Source of the DNA: JBMNEH01 sp050948665
GTDB lineage: Bacteria; Bacillota; Clostridia; Christensenellales; UMGS416
DNA length: 64,000 nucleotides
Assembly (NCBI GenBank): GCA_050948665.1
Contig: JBMNEH010000001.1
Location: forward strand, 1,178,001-1,242,000
Direction: 5' to 3'
Each line of letters starts with the position of its first letter. Positions within the stretch are counted from its first letter, which is position 1. The position numbers were made by a program, and so were the translations under genes. Under the pieces are notes generated by a model, which searched no databases, had not been told where the DNA came from, and worked only from the letters and a program-made list of their open reading frames with translations. This document shows, in pieces, positions 35,442 through 44,395 of this stretch.

Positions 35442-36143
35442 ATGAAGCTTTATGCGATCTCTGACTTGCATCTATCCGGAGCGAGCGCAAAACCCATGGA
35501 CATCTTCGGTCCCCAGTGGGAAAACCATCAGGCTCGTCTTCATGTCATTTGGAAAGAAACAGTTTTGCCTGAAGATATTGTGCTTATTGGGGGAGATATT
35601 TCCTGGGCGATGAATTTAGAGGACGCTGCAGTGGATTTAAACATGATCGCAGCACTCCCGGGAACAAAAGTGCTGCTAAAGGGAAATCATGATTATTGGT
35701 GGAGTTCTCTTTCAAAAGTGCAAGCTGCGGCGGGTCCTACCTGCCGAATATTACAAAATAACGCACTGCGCTTTGAAGGAGTCGTGATAGCCGGTACCCG
35801 AGGATGGGCTCTTACGACTTGTAACCCGACTGCCCAGGATCAAAAAATTATTCGCAGAGAATTACTGCGCTTGAAGATGTCATTGGACGCAGCAAAAAAT
35901 ATTCAACAGCCGGGAGACAGGTTGATTGCAATGATGCATTACCCACCCTTTTCGGAGAAAGTGGAAGAAACCGGCTTCACAAAACTATTGGAGGAATACG
36001 GCGTGGAAACAGCACTATATGGGCATTTGCACAATGTGAAAGAGAACGGAGCGTTCAACGGAATATTCAATGGTGTACGTTATGTTCTGACATCGAGTGA
36101 TTATTTGAAATTCAAACCCATTTTACTATATACTTTGAATTGA
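35442..36143 (+). CDS. Calcineurin-type metallophosphoesterase
   Basis: 233 residues, cytoplasmic. The binuclear metal site is intact: AISDLHLS, GGDISWAM, KGNHDYWW, MMHYPPFS and YGHLHNV. Relatives are clostridial phosphohydrolases of unknown substrate. It lies 12 bp after the zinc-ribbon gene and 41 bp before the first of two tandem GH5 genes. Confidence 0.9.
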   Translation: MKLYAISDLHLSGASAKPMDIFGPQWENHQARLHVIWKETVLPEDIVLIGGDISWAMNLEDAAVDLNMIAALPGTKVLLKGNHDYWWSSLSKVQAAAGPTCRILQNNALRFEGVVIAGTRGWALTTCNPTAQDQKIIRRELLRLKMSLDAAKNIQQPGDRLIAMMHYPPFSEKVEETGFTKLLEEYGVETALYGHLHNVKENGAFNGIFNGVRYVLTSSDYLKFKPILLYTLN

Positions 36144-36184
36144 AGGCGAACGATTTGTTCGCCCTTTATAGAAAGGAGGAGAGA

Positions 36185-37408
36185 ATGAAAAAGGTTATCA
36201 CGATCCAGGGACAGAACTTTATCAATCAATCGGGAGAGAAGATCATCTTGAACGGCTTGAACATTGTATGCAAGTCTCCGAGTATGGGCTTCATCTTTGA
36301 GATGGGGCAAACAGATTGGGAGCGTCTGGCCCGCTGGAAAGTAAATGTAGTGCGCTTTGGAATCAATTGGAGCGGACTTGAGCCGCTGCCCGGACAAATC
36401 GATTCCGGGTATCTTGATCGCATTGAAGAGCAGGTCGACGCGTTTCAAGCCCATGGTATTCCGGTGTTCCTGGACATGCATCAGGACCTGTTCAGCATAC
36501 GCTACAGTAACGGGGCGCCGTTTTGGGCGACAATGAGCCACGGCCAACATGTGAGGAAGGGAGAATGGTATCACGCCTATCACTTGAGCGAGGCAGTCCA
36601 AACCGCTACAGACGCATTTTGGGCGAATACAACGGCTGCGGACGGTGTAGGCCTAACGGACCATTTTGCAGCGGTTTGGAAAGCAGTTGCAAAGCGCTTT
36701 GCAAACCACCCCAATGTCATCGGCTATGATATGTACAACGAGCCGATTCAAGGTTCCCCCTGCCGTGAATTAGGCCGAACGCTTATCCAAGGATTGGCAG
36801 AATGGTACGGAGAAAAAATCGGCAGGACTGTAACCTGGGAAGAAGCCTACGGTTTTTATTTTGACCAGCAGAGGTATCATGCCGCCCTGCCGGATATGAC
36901 ATCCGATGATTTGCTGAAAATTCAAGCAAAAGCTTTCCCCTTTACGGAAGCCTTCGATACATTAACTCTGCAGCCCTTCTATGAAAAGGTTGCTACAGCC
37001 ATCCGGGAGGTTGACCAGGACAGTTTGCTGTTTGTCTGCAACAGCAACCAGACAAACAACGGAACAGCTTCAGCGCTGAAACCCTTAGTTGTAAACGGTA
37101 AGCGGGATCCCAACCAGGTCTTTGCACCGCACGCCTATGATTTGATTTGCGATGCCCCCGTGCAGAACGCCTATTCACAAGCAAGGGTTGATGCCATGTT
37201 TATCCAGCACAAAAAACTGGCTAACAAGTACGCCTGGCCTATGTTAGCCGGAGAATGGGGAGCTTTTCCCCGTGAGAGCTACACAAGTTGCAAGAAATAC
37301 AGGGATACCAGAACATTGTTTGAGCGCCTGGATGTAAGTCAAACCTATTGGGATTATCAGCCGGGCACGCCAGTATTTTTCTTTGATGAGGTGTTTGGAT
37401 ATGAATAA
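36185..37408 (+). CDS. GH5 glycoside hydrolase, endoglycoceramidase-like (copy 1)
   Basis: 407 residues without a signal peptide. The ATG at 36185 follows AAGGAGGAG. The pattern VVRFGINWSGLEPLPG then GIPVFLDMHQDLFS resembles the endoglycoceramidase branch of GH5. Probable catalytic residues are Glu186 (YNEP) and Glu357 (AGEWGAF). Its last 8 bp overlap the next gene, a paralogue, indicating tandem duplication and translational coupling. As a cytoplasmic enzyme it would act on imported glycosides; a glycolipid substrate is inference only. Confidence 0.88.
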   Translation: MKKVITIQGQNFINQSGEKIILNGLNIVCKSPSMGFIFEMGQTDWERLARWKVNVVRFGINWSGLEPLPGQIDSGYLDRIEEQVDAFQAHGIPVFLDMHQDLFSIRYSNGAPFWATMSHGQHVRKGEWYHAYHLSEAVQTATDAFWANTTAADGVGLTDHFAAVWKAVAKRFANHPNVIGYDMYNEPIQGSPCRELGRTLIQGLAEWYGEKIGRTVTWEEAYGFYFDQQRYHAALPDMTSDDLLKIQAKAFPFTEAFDTLTLQPFYEKVATAIREVDQDSLLFVCNSNQTNNGTASALKPLVVNGKRDPNQVFAPHAYDLICDAPVQNAYSQARVDAMFIQHKKLANKYAWPMLAGEWGAFPRESYTSCKKYRDTRTLFERLDVSQTYWDYQPGTPVFFFDEVFGYE

Positions 37409-38612
37409 AATCTATACTGTACGCGGCGAACAGTTTGTTAATCAGAAGGGGGAACCCGTAAGGCTGAAGGGTATTAATTTCGCCTGTTTTGACCCCAAAA
37501 AGAACCATACCTACGGCATACTGCCCGAGAAGGAGTGGGAAACCTTTGCGTCCTATGGTTGTAATGTGGTGCGACTGGGGGTTTGGTGGTCCCATTTGGA
37601 ACCTGAACCCGGGCAGATTAATGAAACATATATAGACGAAATAGAGCGGATTGTGGAATCCTTTGCTGAGCACGGAATCGCAACCTTTCTGGACATGCAT
37701 CAGGATCTTTATGCGAAGAAGTTCAACGACGGCGCGCCGGATTGGGCTACCTTTACTGACGGGGCGGAACATAAGCGCTGCCCCCTGTGGTACATTTCCT
37801 ATTATATGGACGAAGCTGTGCAAAATGCGATCCAGGCATTCTGGGATAATCGCCCGGCAGAGGACGGCGTTGGACTGATGGATCACTTTTCCTCTTGCTG
37901 GAAGGCCCTGGCAAAACGATTCAAAAACAACCCATGGATGATTGGATACGACATGTACAACGAGCCGGAACAAGGCAAAGAAGCAAGAGAAATCGGCCGC
38001 CGTCTTATCCAGGCTTTTGCCGAATGGATCTCCCGCCTTGAAAACCGCCCGGTTTCATGGCAGGAAGCATTTGATATTTTTTATGATGAGAATCGCTTCG
38101 CACCATACTTGGTTCGAATCACACCTAACGTCCTTAAGGAAATCGAAGAAAGTGTGATCGCGTTAAACGATCGGTTTGATATAGAGGTGCTGACTCCTTT
38201 TTATGAAAAGGTAGGTACTTCCATTCGACAGGAGGATGAAACAGGACTCTTGATGTTATGTAACGGAAATTTCACCAATATGGGTACCCCCAGTTCAGTT
38301 CAACCCCTGAAGATTCACGGTAAAAGAGATCCCTATCAGTGCTTTTCCTATCATGGGTATGATCTTGTATGCGATACGAATATCCAACATCTCTATTCTC
38401 AGGAAAGGGCTGAGTACATTATGTTAAATCATATCGGAATGGCGAGACGGTATGGAATGCCGCTGCTGATAGGAGAGTGGGGCGCATTTCGTGATAACGA
38501 TCCTGCTGCCGCTACGAAAACAGAAGCGATGAGCAGTTTCCTGGCAAAACGCGGCATTTCGTATACATTCTGGGTATGGAAGCCGGACAAGGGCCCGCTG
38601 CCGCTGCGCTGA
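37401..38612 (+). CDS. GH5 glycoside hydrolase, endoglycoceramidase-like (copy 2)
   Basis: 403 residues, clearly homologous end to end with the preceding enzyme (shared GEQFVNQKGEPVRLKGINF-like start, FLDMHQDL, GYDMYNEP, GEWGAF). Catalytic candidates are Glu188 and Glu359. The ATG at 37401 overlaps the upstream stop and has GAGGTG in front. It has no signal peptide. A good terminator follows. Confidence 0.88.
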   Translation: MNKIYTVRGEQFVNQKGEPVRLKGINFACFDPKKNHTYGILPEKEWETFASYGCNVVRLGVWWSHLEPEPGQINETYIDEIERIVESFAEHGIATFLDMHQDLYAKKFNDGAPDWATFTDGAEHKRCPLWYISYYMDEAVQNAIQAFWDNRPAEDGVGLMDHFSSCWKALAKRFKNNPWMIGYDMYNEPEQGKEAREIGRRLIQAFAEWISRLENRPVSWQEAFDIFYDENRFAPYLVRITPNVLKEIEESVIALNDRFDIEVLTPFYEKVGTSIRQEDETGLLMLCNGNFTNMGTPSSVQPLKIHGKRDPYQCFSYHGYDLVCDTNIQHLYSQERAEYIMLNHIGMARRYGMPLLIGEWGAFRDNDPAAATKTEAMSSFLAKRGISYTFWVWKPDKGPLPLR

Positions 38613-38666
38613 GCCGCAATTTGTGAAGTTAATTTAATAATTTATTTCTGCCGAATATCCGTTATG

Positions 38667-38696
38667 CGCTCCTCCTGGTAAAGGGGGAGCGTTTCT
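38667..38696 (+). terminator. Rho-independent terminator after the tandem GH5 genes
   Basis: A 9-bp stem CGCTCCTCC/GGGGGAGCG (38667-38675 and 38683-38691, one U-G pair), 7-nt loop, then TTTCT. Confidence 0.82.
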
Positions 38697-38815
38697 CAAT
38701 TCTGAATAAATACAGCTAAATGTTGTATTTTAATTAAATAAGCTATACAATAGCTTGGTGATGGTGGTGCAACTAGCCTTGTTGCAATGCCGCCATGTCA
38801 GTTTTCTCCGAGGCC

Positions 38816-38844
38816 TTGTTTTTATGCGCCGGTTCAAGTATAAT
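38816..38844 (+). promoter_or_regulatory. Promoter of the division/cell-wall (dcw) cluster
   Basis: -35 TTGTTT (38816-38821), a 17-bp spacer and a perfect -10 TATAAT (38839-38844). The transcript would start near 38851, immediately before the MraZ repeats. Confidence 0.8.
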
Positions 38845-38857
38845 AGCGGCAGATGCC

Positions 38858-38895
38858 AAAGTGGTGCAAAGTGGAGCCAAGTGGTGAGAAGTCGG
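38858..38895 (+). promoter_or_regulatory. MraZ operator: GTGG repeats with 10-bp period
   Basis: Three AAGTGG-type repeats begin GTGG at 38861, 38871 and 38881, exactly 10 bp apart; a degenerate GTCGG starts at 38891. MraZ proteins bind tandem GTG/TGGG-type repeats, one per DNA turn, upstream of their own gene. Placed just downstream of the promoter, binding should repress the cluster. Confidence 0.85.
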
Positions 38896-38905
38896 AGGAA
38901 GCGGA

Positions 38906-39358
38906 ATGTCAGTAATGGGGTTTATGGGCCGTTATGAGCATACACTTGACGCAAAGGGCCGGATCTTTATACCGGTTAAGTACCGAGCCGCCTTAGCTAT
39001 AGGATGTATCGTCTGCCCCGCATTCCATCATAAATGTCTGTGGATATTTACTCTGGAGGATTTTGAAACGCTTGCGCAGAAATTAGGCGGTTTTTCTCTC
39101 CTTGATCGGGATGCCGCAATGGTTGAGGGCTTTCTTTTTCAAAACGCTGCAGATGCCGAGATGGACGCACAGGGCAGGCTCACGCTTTCACATGAGCATA
39201 GAAGGTTTGCCGATCTAACAAGGGATGTTATTCTTGCGGGAACAAGAAACCGCATTGAAGTATGGGACAAGGCGGCTTATGCTCTTAACCTACCCAATGT
39301 GGACGACCATTTTAAGGAAGTCATCGCAGGGCTAAATCAACGGGGGATACGTATCTGA
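38906..39358 (+). CDS. mraZ: Transcriptional regulator MraZ
   Basis: 150 residues with two AbrB-like swapped-hairpin repeats, each with the DxxGR signature (DAKGRIFIP and DAQGRLTLS). MraZ forms ring-shaped oligomers and autoregulates the division cluster through the repeats just upstream. The ATG at 38906 follows GGAGG by 7 bp. The rsmH start codon comes directly after its stop. Confidence 0.94.
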   Translation: MSVMGFMGRYEHTLDAKGRIFIPVKYRAALAIGCIVCPAFHHKCLWIFTLEDFETLAQKLGGFSLLDRDAAMVEGFLFQNAADAEMDAQGRLTLSHEHRRFADLTRDVILAGTRNRIEVWDKAAYALNLPNVDDHFKEVIAGLNQRGIRI

Positions 39359-40315
39359 ATGGCGGTAGCTTTTTCACATACACCTATTATGCTGGCGGCC
39401 TGTATGGAGGCGCTTAACCCTTTGCCGGGGGGTGTGTTTGTCGACGGTACGCTTGGCGGCGGTGGCCATGCAGCCAGTATCCTGGACAGCATTGGATCAT
39501 CCGGCCGTCTGTATGGTATTGATAGGGATGCCGATGCCTTATCCGCAGCAGGTCATAGGTTGGCTCGGTATAAAGACTCATTTGTCCCAATACGCGGAAA
39601 TTTTCATGATATGCCCAGTATGCTCGCAGAAAAAGGTGTATTTGCAGTTGATGGTATCATGCTGGATTTAGGTGTTTCCTCCTTCCAGTTGGATGAGCCG
39701 TCTAGAGGCTTTTCCTATAACCAGGACGGGCCGCTGGACATGCGAATGGATGCCAGCGAAGGGTTGACTGCAGCAGACGTCGTGAATACTTATACCTATG
39801 AACGACTTTCCGGGATCATACGTAGATATGGGGAGGAGCGTTTTGCGAATCAGATTGCAGGTAATATCTTGCGGGAAAGAGAGAAATCACCCATTTTAAC
39901 AACATTACGTCTCAGAGACAGTATCGTTGGGGCGATTCCCGCAGCTGCCCGAAGGACCGGTCCGCATCCTGCGAAGCGCACTTTCCAGGCAATACGCATT
40001 GAAGTGAATGGGGAACTGGATAATCTGGTTTCTGTAATAGAAGAACTGATTGCGTTACTGAAGCCGGGAGGGCGGTTGGTTGTCTTAACCTTCCATTCAC
40101 TGGAGGACAGGGCAGTAAAGAATGCCATGGTAAAAGCAGAAAACCCTTGTGTTTGTCCACCCAGCTCCCCATACTGTATATGCGGGTTAAGGTCCGCCGG
40201 GAAGCGCGTGCCCCGTAAACCACGGCAAGCCGATGAGGAAGAGGTGGAGAAAAACCCACGATCCAGGAGCGCAAAACTACGCTGTTTTGTACGAACGAAT
40301 GAAACGGGAGCGTAA
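39359..40315 (+). CDS. rsmH: 16S rRNA (cytosine-1402-N4)-methyltransferase RsmH
   Basis: 318 residues. Uses S-adenosylmethionine to methylate N4 of C1402 in 16S rRNA. Signatures FVDGTLGGGGHAASIL, the DLGVSSFQLDEPSRGFSY motif and LTFHSLEDRAVK are intact. Its ATG abuts the mraZ stop, as usual in dcw clusters. Confidence 0.96.
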   Translation: MAVAFSHTPIMLAACMEALNPLPGGVFVDGTLGGGGHAASILDSIGSSGRLYGIDRDADALSAAGHRLARYKDSFVPIRGNFHDMPSMLAEKGVFAVDGIMLDLGVSSFQLDEPSRGFSYNQDGPLDMRMDASEGLTAADVVNTYTYERLSGIIRRYGEERFANQIAGNILREREKSPILTTLRLRDSIVGAIPAAARRTGPHPAKRTFQAIRIEVNGELDNLVSVIEELIALLKPGGRLVVLTFHSLEDRAVKNAMVKAENPCVCPPSSPYCICGLRSAGKRVPRKPRQADEEEVEKNPRSRSAKLRCFVRTNETGA

Positions 40316-40321
40316 CGGATA

Positions 40322-40690
40322 ATGTCAAGCATGCCCGCTTATTCCATGCAGGGACGTGTACCCCGCCGCCCGCCATCCGGGAAAGGGAAAAAGAAGCGCC
40401 CTGACGAACCGGAACAACCCAGGGAGCCAATTGGTGGAATTATTGCTTCTATAGTGATTGTAGTGGTCGCTTTTTCAATGATAGCGGTTTTGCTCTATGC
40501 GCAATCCAGAGTCACGGCGCTTCAGGTGGAAATTCGTTCCCTCAAAAGCCAAATCAGTCAGGAGCAAAACCTGCAAAGCCGATATAAGCTGCAATCCGAT
40601 GCATATACCGATATCACCTATATCATCCGCCGTGCAACCGAACTGGGTCTAAGAGAGCCCGAGTTCGATGAGTATATCTACCTGCGCTGA
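40322..40690 (+). CDS. ftsL: FtsL/DivIC-like septum formation protein
   Basis: 122 residues: a basic Pro-rich cytoplasmic N-terminus (~40 residues), one transmembrane helix (about 41-62) and an extracellular coiled coil (VTALQVEIRSLKSQISQE). Assignment rests on size, topology and position between rsmH and the penicillin-binding protein. FtsL-type proteins scaffold FtsQ and the FtsW/FtsI pair at the septum. Confidence 0.82.
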   Translation: MSSMPAYSMQGRVPRRPPSGKGKKKRPDEPEQPREPIGGIIASIVIVVVAFSMIAVLLYAQSRVTALQVEIRSLKSQISQEQNLQSRYKLQSDAYTDITYIIRRATELGLREPEFDEYIYLR

Positions 40691-40710
40691 CAGAAAGGAA
40701 CCTTGTTTCT

Positions 40711-42918
40711 ATGCCTCATCCCAACACTGTGAATCGTACCCGCGTTGTCCTGCTGTTTGCGCTCTTTGGCGGGCTTTTGGTCATCATTGTGGCGAGACTG
40801 GCGTTTTTAATGCTCATATGGTCGGACGAAAACCTGGCAAAGGCATCGAATCAGTGGATACGTGAACGTTCTGTCTCCGCGCAGAGAGGAGATATTGTCG
40901 ACTGTAACGGCGAACTGTTGGCAAGCTCCGCGAGCTGCGACAGCATTTCCATCACGCTGAGCTCTTTATACAGCAGGGGAGATGTGAATTTCGTTGCTGA
41001 TAAGCTCGGTGAAATATTGAATATTGACCGTGACGCTTTGTACAGAAAGATAGAGGTCAATAAGGAAAAATCGGAAATGCAGCTGGCCAGACAATTAACG
41101 CCTGAACAGAGCGCCGCTGTTCAGGAGTATTTGGCACAGAGCGCAGACAAGAACAGCGAAAACTACAGAAAATTCTCAGGTGTCTCTTTGATAGACGATA
41201 CTATTCGTTATTACCCGTTAGGCTCGACGCTTTGTCAGGTCCTCGGTTTTACTGACGTGGACGGAAATGGCCTTGAAGGACTGGAGGCGAGGTATAACAA
41301 GTATCTTGCAGGTACTGCGGGTTATATAAAGACCGAAAAAGACGGAAGAGGCCGGGAGTTGGTTTCAGACCTGAGCTTTCAGGAGTATGTTGCGCCAAAA
41401 GATGGCTACATTCTGGAGCTTACCATTGACACGACCGTACAGGGCTTTGCAGAAGAAGCGGCGCAGGCATGTATTACAGAACAGCAGGCGGAATCGGTAG
41501 AAATAATCGTTATGAGACCTAAGGATGCTTCCATCCTTGCGATGGTGACCCTGCCAAGCTATGATAACAACAATCCGCCGCGGCAGGATATTAAAAAGCT
41601 TACGGCATTGTCAAAAAATCTATGTATAACGGATGCTTTTGAACCGGGCTCTTCCTTTGGAATCCTTACATTGGCTTCTGCTCTGGAAACAGGAGAAGTG
41701 AATGAGAATTCTGTATTTAACTGTCCCGGCTACAGAATTGTGGACGGACAGAGGATAAAGTGTTGGACGCATAGTTCTTATGGTAACCAATCGTTGGGAA
41801 ACGCGGTGGCAAACTCTTGCAACTCGGCATTCATAGACATGGCATTGGCTATGGGTGTGGAAACGTTTTATGATAAACTGTACAGTTTCGGTCTCGGCAC
41901 TACAACAGGTATAAATCTGTACGGGGAATCCTCGGGAGCTATCACCGCAAGCAAGTATATCCGAAGTACGGATTTATCACGAATCGGGTTTGGCCAGTCG
42001 ATTTATGTAACTCCCCTTCAATTGATTACAGCTGTCAGCGCCACAATCAACGGGGGAGACCTATATAAGCCAAGGATTGTGAGAGCCATTAAAAAAGAAG
42101 ATAATCAAGCGATACAGGTTTTTAACGCGGAAATAGTTCGGAAGGGCGTTGTTTCCGAGACCACCTCCCGAAAAGTACGAATGCTGCTGACCGGTGTAGT
42201 TGATAGCGGCTCAGGACGTGGCGCTTCTGTTGAAGGATACTCCGTGGGCGGAACAACCGGAACGGCACAGGTTTATACCGATGAAGGTACGATATTACAG
42301 GGATCCTATGTCAGTTCCTTTATCGGGTTTGCTCCTGCTGACGATCCGGAATTGTTATTGCTTCTGGTAGTCAAGCATCCCCATGGAAATACTAAATTCG
42401 GATCCATTACAGCCGCGCCCTATGCCAAAGACATTATAAGGAAAGTACTCAAATACTGGGGTATCGAACAGGACAGGAAAACTGACAATGAAGCTGAAAG
42501 AGTTTCTGTGCCCAGCGTCATCAATATGGCGCCGGAACTGGCGCAAGCAAGGCTTTCAGACTATGGTTTAAACGTATTGGATCAAGGTTACGGTAACGTA
42601 GTGATAACACAATTTCCCGCTGCCGGTGAAATTGTTGAAAAAGGTTCCACCGTTATTATTGCCATGGAAAATGTAGGAAACGAAGATGATACGAACACGG
42701 TGTATATGCCCAACCTTTTGGGCCTTACAGCGCGAGAGGCAAAAGCAAAGCTGGATGAGATGGGCTTAAAAATGCGGATCAAAGGCGGTGGAGGTACCGT
42801 CATTGCCCAATATCCGGAGGTAAATACACCTGTCGTGGCAGGCAGCACGGTGATAGTAGAATTTCCCCACTCCCAAAATCCTGCGCCCTTGCCCAGCCCG
42901 TCACCAGGACTAACTTAA
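40711..42918 (+). CDS. Division-cluster penicillin-binding protein (FtsI/SpoVD class) lacking catalytic lysines, with two PASTA domains
   Basis: 735 residues: N-terminal membrane helix (about 9-33), PBP dimerisation domain (about 50-235), transpeptidase fold (about 250-590) and two C-terminal PASTA domains (about 598-725). The usual active-site motif EPGSTFK reads EPGSSFG: Ser314 is kept but the lysine is Gly317. SxN is present as SCN (369-371). The KTG motif, normally GKTGTAQ, reads GGTTGTAQ, so that lysine is Thr515. Both lysines are needed for acylation in known PBPs, so this is probably inactive as a transpeptidase and would bind beta-lactams poorly. The reading frame is intact and flanking motifs are conserved, so it is not a decayed pseudogene. 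It may act as a structural partner of FtsW. Confidence 0.9.
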   Translation: MPHPNTVNRTRVVLLFALFGGLLVIIVARLAFLMLIWSDENLAKASNQWIRERSVSAQRGDIVDCNGELLASSASCDSISITLSSLYSRGDVNFVADKLGEILNIDRDALYRKIEVNKEKSEMQLARQLTPEQSAAVQEYLAQSADKNSENYRKFSGVSLIDDTIRYYPLGSTLCQVLGFTDVDGNGLEGLEARYNKYLAGTAGYIKTEKDGRGRELVSDLSFQEYVAPKDGYILELTIDTTVQGFAEEAAQACITEQQAESVEIIVMRPKDASILAMVTLPSYDNNNPPRQDIKKLTALSKNLCITDAFEPGSSFGILTLASALETGEVNENSVFNCPGYRIVDGQRIKCWTHSSYGNQSLGNAVANSCNSAFIDMALAMGVETFYDKLYSFGLGTTTGINLYGESSGAITASKYIRSTDLSRIGFGQSIYVTPLQLITAVSATINGGDLYKPRIVRAIKKEDNQAIQVFNAEIVRKGVVSETTSRKVRMLLTGVVDSGSGRGASVEGYSVGGTTGTAQVYTDEGTILQGSYVSSFIGFAPADDPELLLLLVVKHPHGNTKFGSITAAPYAKDIIRKVLKYWGIEQDRKTDNEAERVSVPSVINMAPELAQARLSDYGLNVLDQGYGNVVITQFPAAGEIVEKGSTVIIAMENVGNEDDTNTVYMPNLLGLTAREAKAKLDEMGLKMRIKGGGGTVIAQYPEVNTPVVAGSTVIVEFPHSQNPAPLPSPSPGLT

Positions 42919-42930
42919 GGAGGTAGAATA

Positions 42931-44376
42931 ATGATTCTGCGAGAGATGCTGCTTTCCTGCGATATCTTAGGGATTCAGGGCAATCCCAACATAGATATCA
43001 CCGGTGTGGAAATTGATTCCCGTAGAGTGAAGTCAGGTGATTTATTTATCTGCATACCCGGAACACGGGTGGATGGTCACACATTTGCAAAACAGGCCTT
43101 AGATAACGGAGCCGCAGCCCTTGTCGTTGATCATTTTTTACCGGGAACCATGGCAACGCAAATATGTGTTGAGGATCCCCGTTTGGCGCTTGCGCAGTGT
43201 TCTGCCGCTTTGTGGAATCACCCTGCCAAGACTTTGAAAATGATTGCTGTAACAGGCACCAACGGAAAGACAACCACAACACACTTTATAAAGCATGTTC
43301 TTGAATTTGCCAGCGCAAAAGTCGGCATGATGGGCACCGTTTCAAATTATATCGGAGATGTAAAATTGCCCCAGATCCTGACCACACCCGACCCTCCTCA
43401 GCTTCACACATTATTAGCTTCCATGCGAGATGCCGGATGTGAGTATGCTATTTTGGAAGCTTCAGCGCATGCCCTGGCTCTACGAAAACTGGAAGGAATA
43501 CGTTTCAGTATTTCTGTGTTTACCAATCTTTCACAAGATCACTTGGACGATTTCCATACAATGGAGGCTTATACTGAGGCAAAACACCTGCTATTTGCCG
43601 ATACGCGGACAGAAACAGCCGTTATACACGGAAATGACCCGGCATCGACACTGATGGTAAAGGGACGAACAAAGCCTGTTTTGACCTATGGGCGCAGACC
43701 CAATGAGAACATCTGGGCGGATAATATTTATGAAGGGCTCGAGGGAGTACGGTATACGCTCCATTATGGTACACATGTTGCGGAGATACGGATGCAGATC
43801 GGTGGTTCATTCAATGTGGAAAACTCAATGGCTGCCGCGGCGGTCTGTCTTCAGTTGGGACTGCCTCTGGAGACGGTAGCTCAAGGTCTCTCCACTGCAC
43901 CCAGTGTACCCGGGAGAATTGAAAAAGTATCGCTTGATGCGCCTTTTACCGTGGTGGTGGATTATGCACATTCTCCGGACAGCCTAAGAAGTATACTTCA
44001 AACACTACGTCCCATTACAAACAATCGCCTTATTTGCGTATATGGCTGTGGCGGAAACAGAGATCAAACGAAGAGACCGATTATGGGAGAGATTGCGGCA
44101 GAGAATTGCGATTTTGCCATAATCACCTCGGATAATCCCCGCTGGGAGTCACCGGAAGGAATTATCGACATGATAGAAGCCGGCGCGAGAAAGCATCCTA
44201 CCCCCTATATACGGATGACTGACCGTCGAAATGCTATATGTTATGCGTTGCAAATGGCACAAGAGGGAGATACTGTGCTCATTGCCGGTAAAGGACACGA
44301 GAATTATCAGGAGATTCAAGGTGTTAAGCATCCCTTTGATGACGTTTCGGTAGTCAAAGAACAGATGTATCAATAA
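42931..44376 (+). CDS. murE: UDP-MurNAc-tripeptide synthetase MurE
   Basis: 481 residues. Adds the third residue of the peptidoglycan stem peptide in the cytoplasm. P-loop VTGTNGKTTTTHF, the LEASAHAL motif and the C-terminal specificity motif DNPR (in TSDNPRWESPEGI) are visible. DNPR indicates meso-diaminopimelate. It is followed by mraY with no murF between them, unlike the usual order. Confidence 0.95.
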   Translation: MILREMLLSCDILGIQGNPNIDITGVEIDSRRVKSGDLFICIPGTRVDGHTFAKQALDNGAAALVVDHFLPGTMATQICVEDPRLALAQCSAALWNHPAKTLKMIAVTGTNGKTTTTHFIKHVLEFASAKVGMMGTVSNYIGDVKLPQILTTPDPPQLHTLLASMRDAGCEYAILEASAHALALRKLEGIRFSISVFTNLSQDHLDDFHTMEAYTEAKHLLFADTRTETAVIHGNDPASTLMVKGRTKPVLTYGRRPNENIWADNIYEGLEGVRYTLHYGTHVAEIRMQIGGSFNVENSMAAAAVCLQLGLPLETVAQGLSTAPSVPGRIEKVSLDAPFTVVVDYAHSPDSLRSILQTLRPITNNRLICVYGCGGNRDQTKRPIMGEIAAENCDFAIITSDNPRWESPEGIIDMIEAGARKHPTPYIRMTDRRNAICYALQMAQEGDTVLIAGKGHENYQEIQGVKHPFDDVSVVKEQMYQ

Positions 44377-44395
44377 CCGAAAGCGGAGTAAATCT

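Noticed and set aside
38755..38937. 60-codon ORF upstream of mraZ
   Set aside because: It spans the promoter and the MraZ repeats and overlaps the mraZ start.
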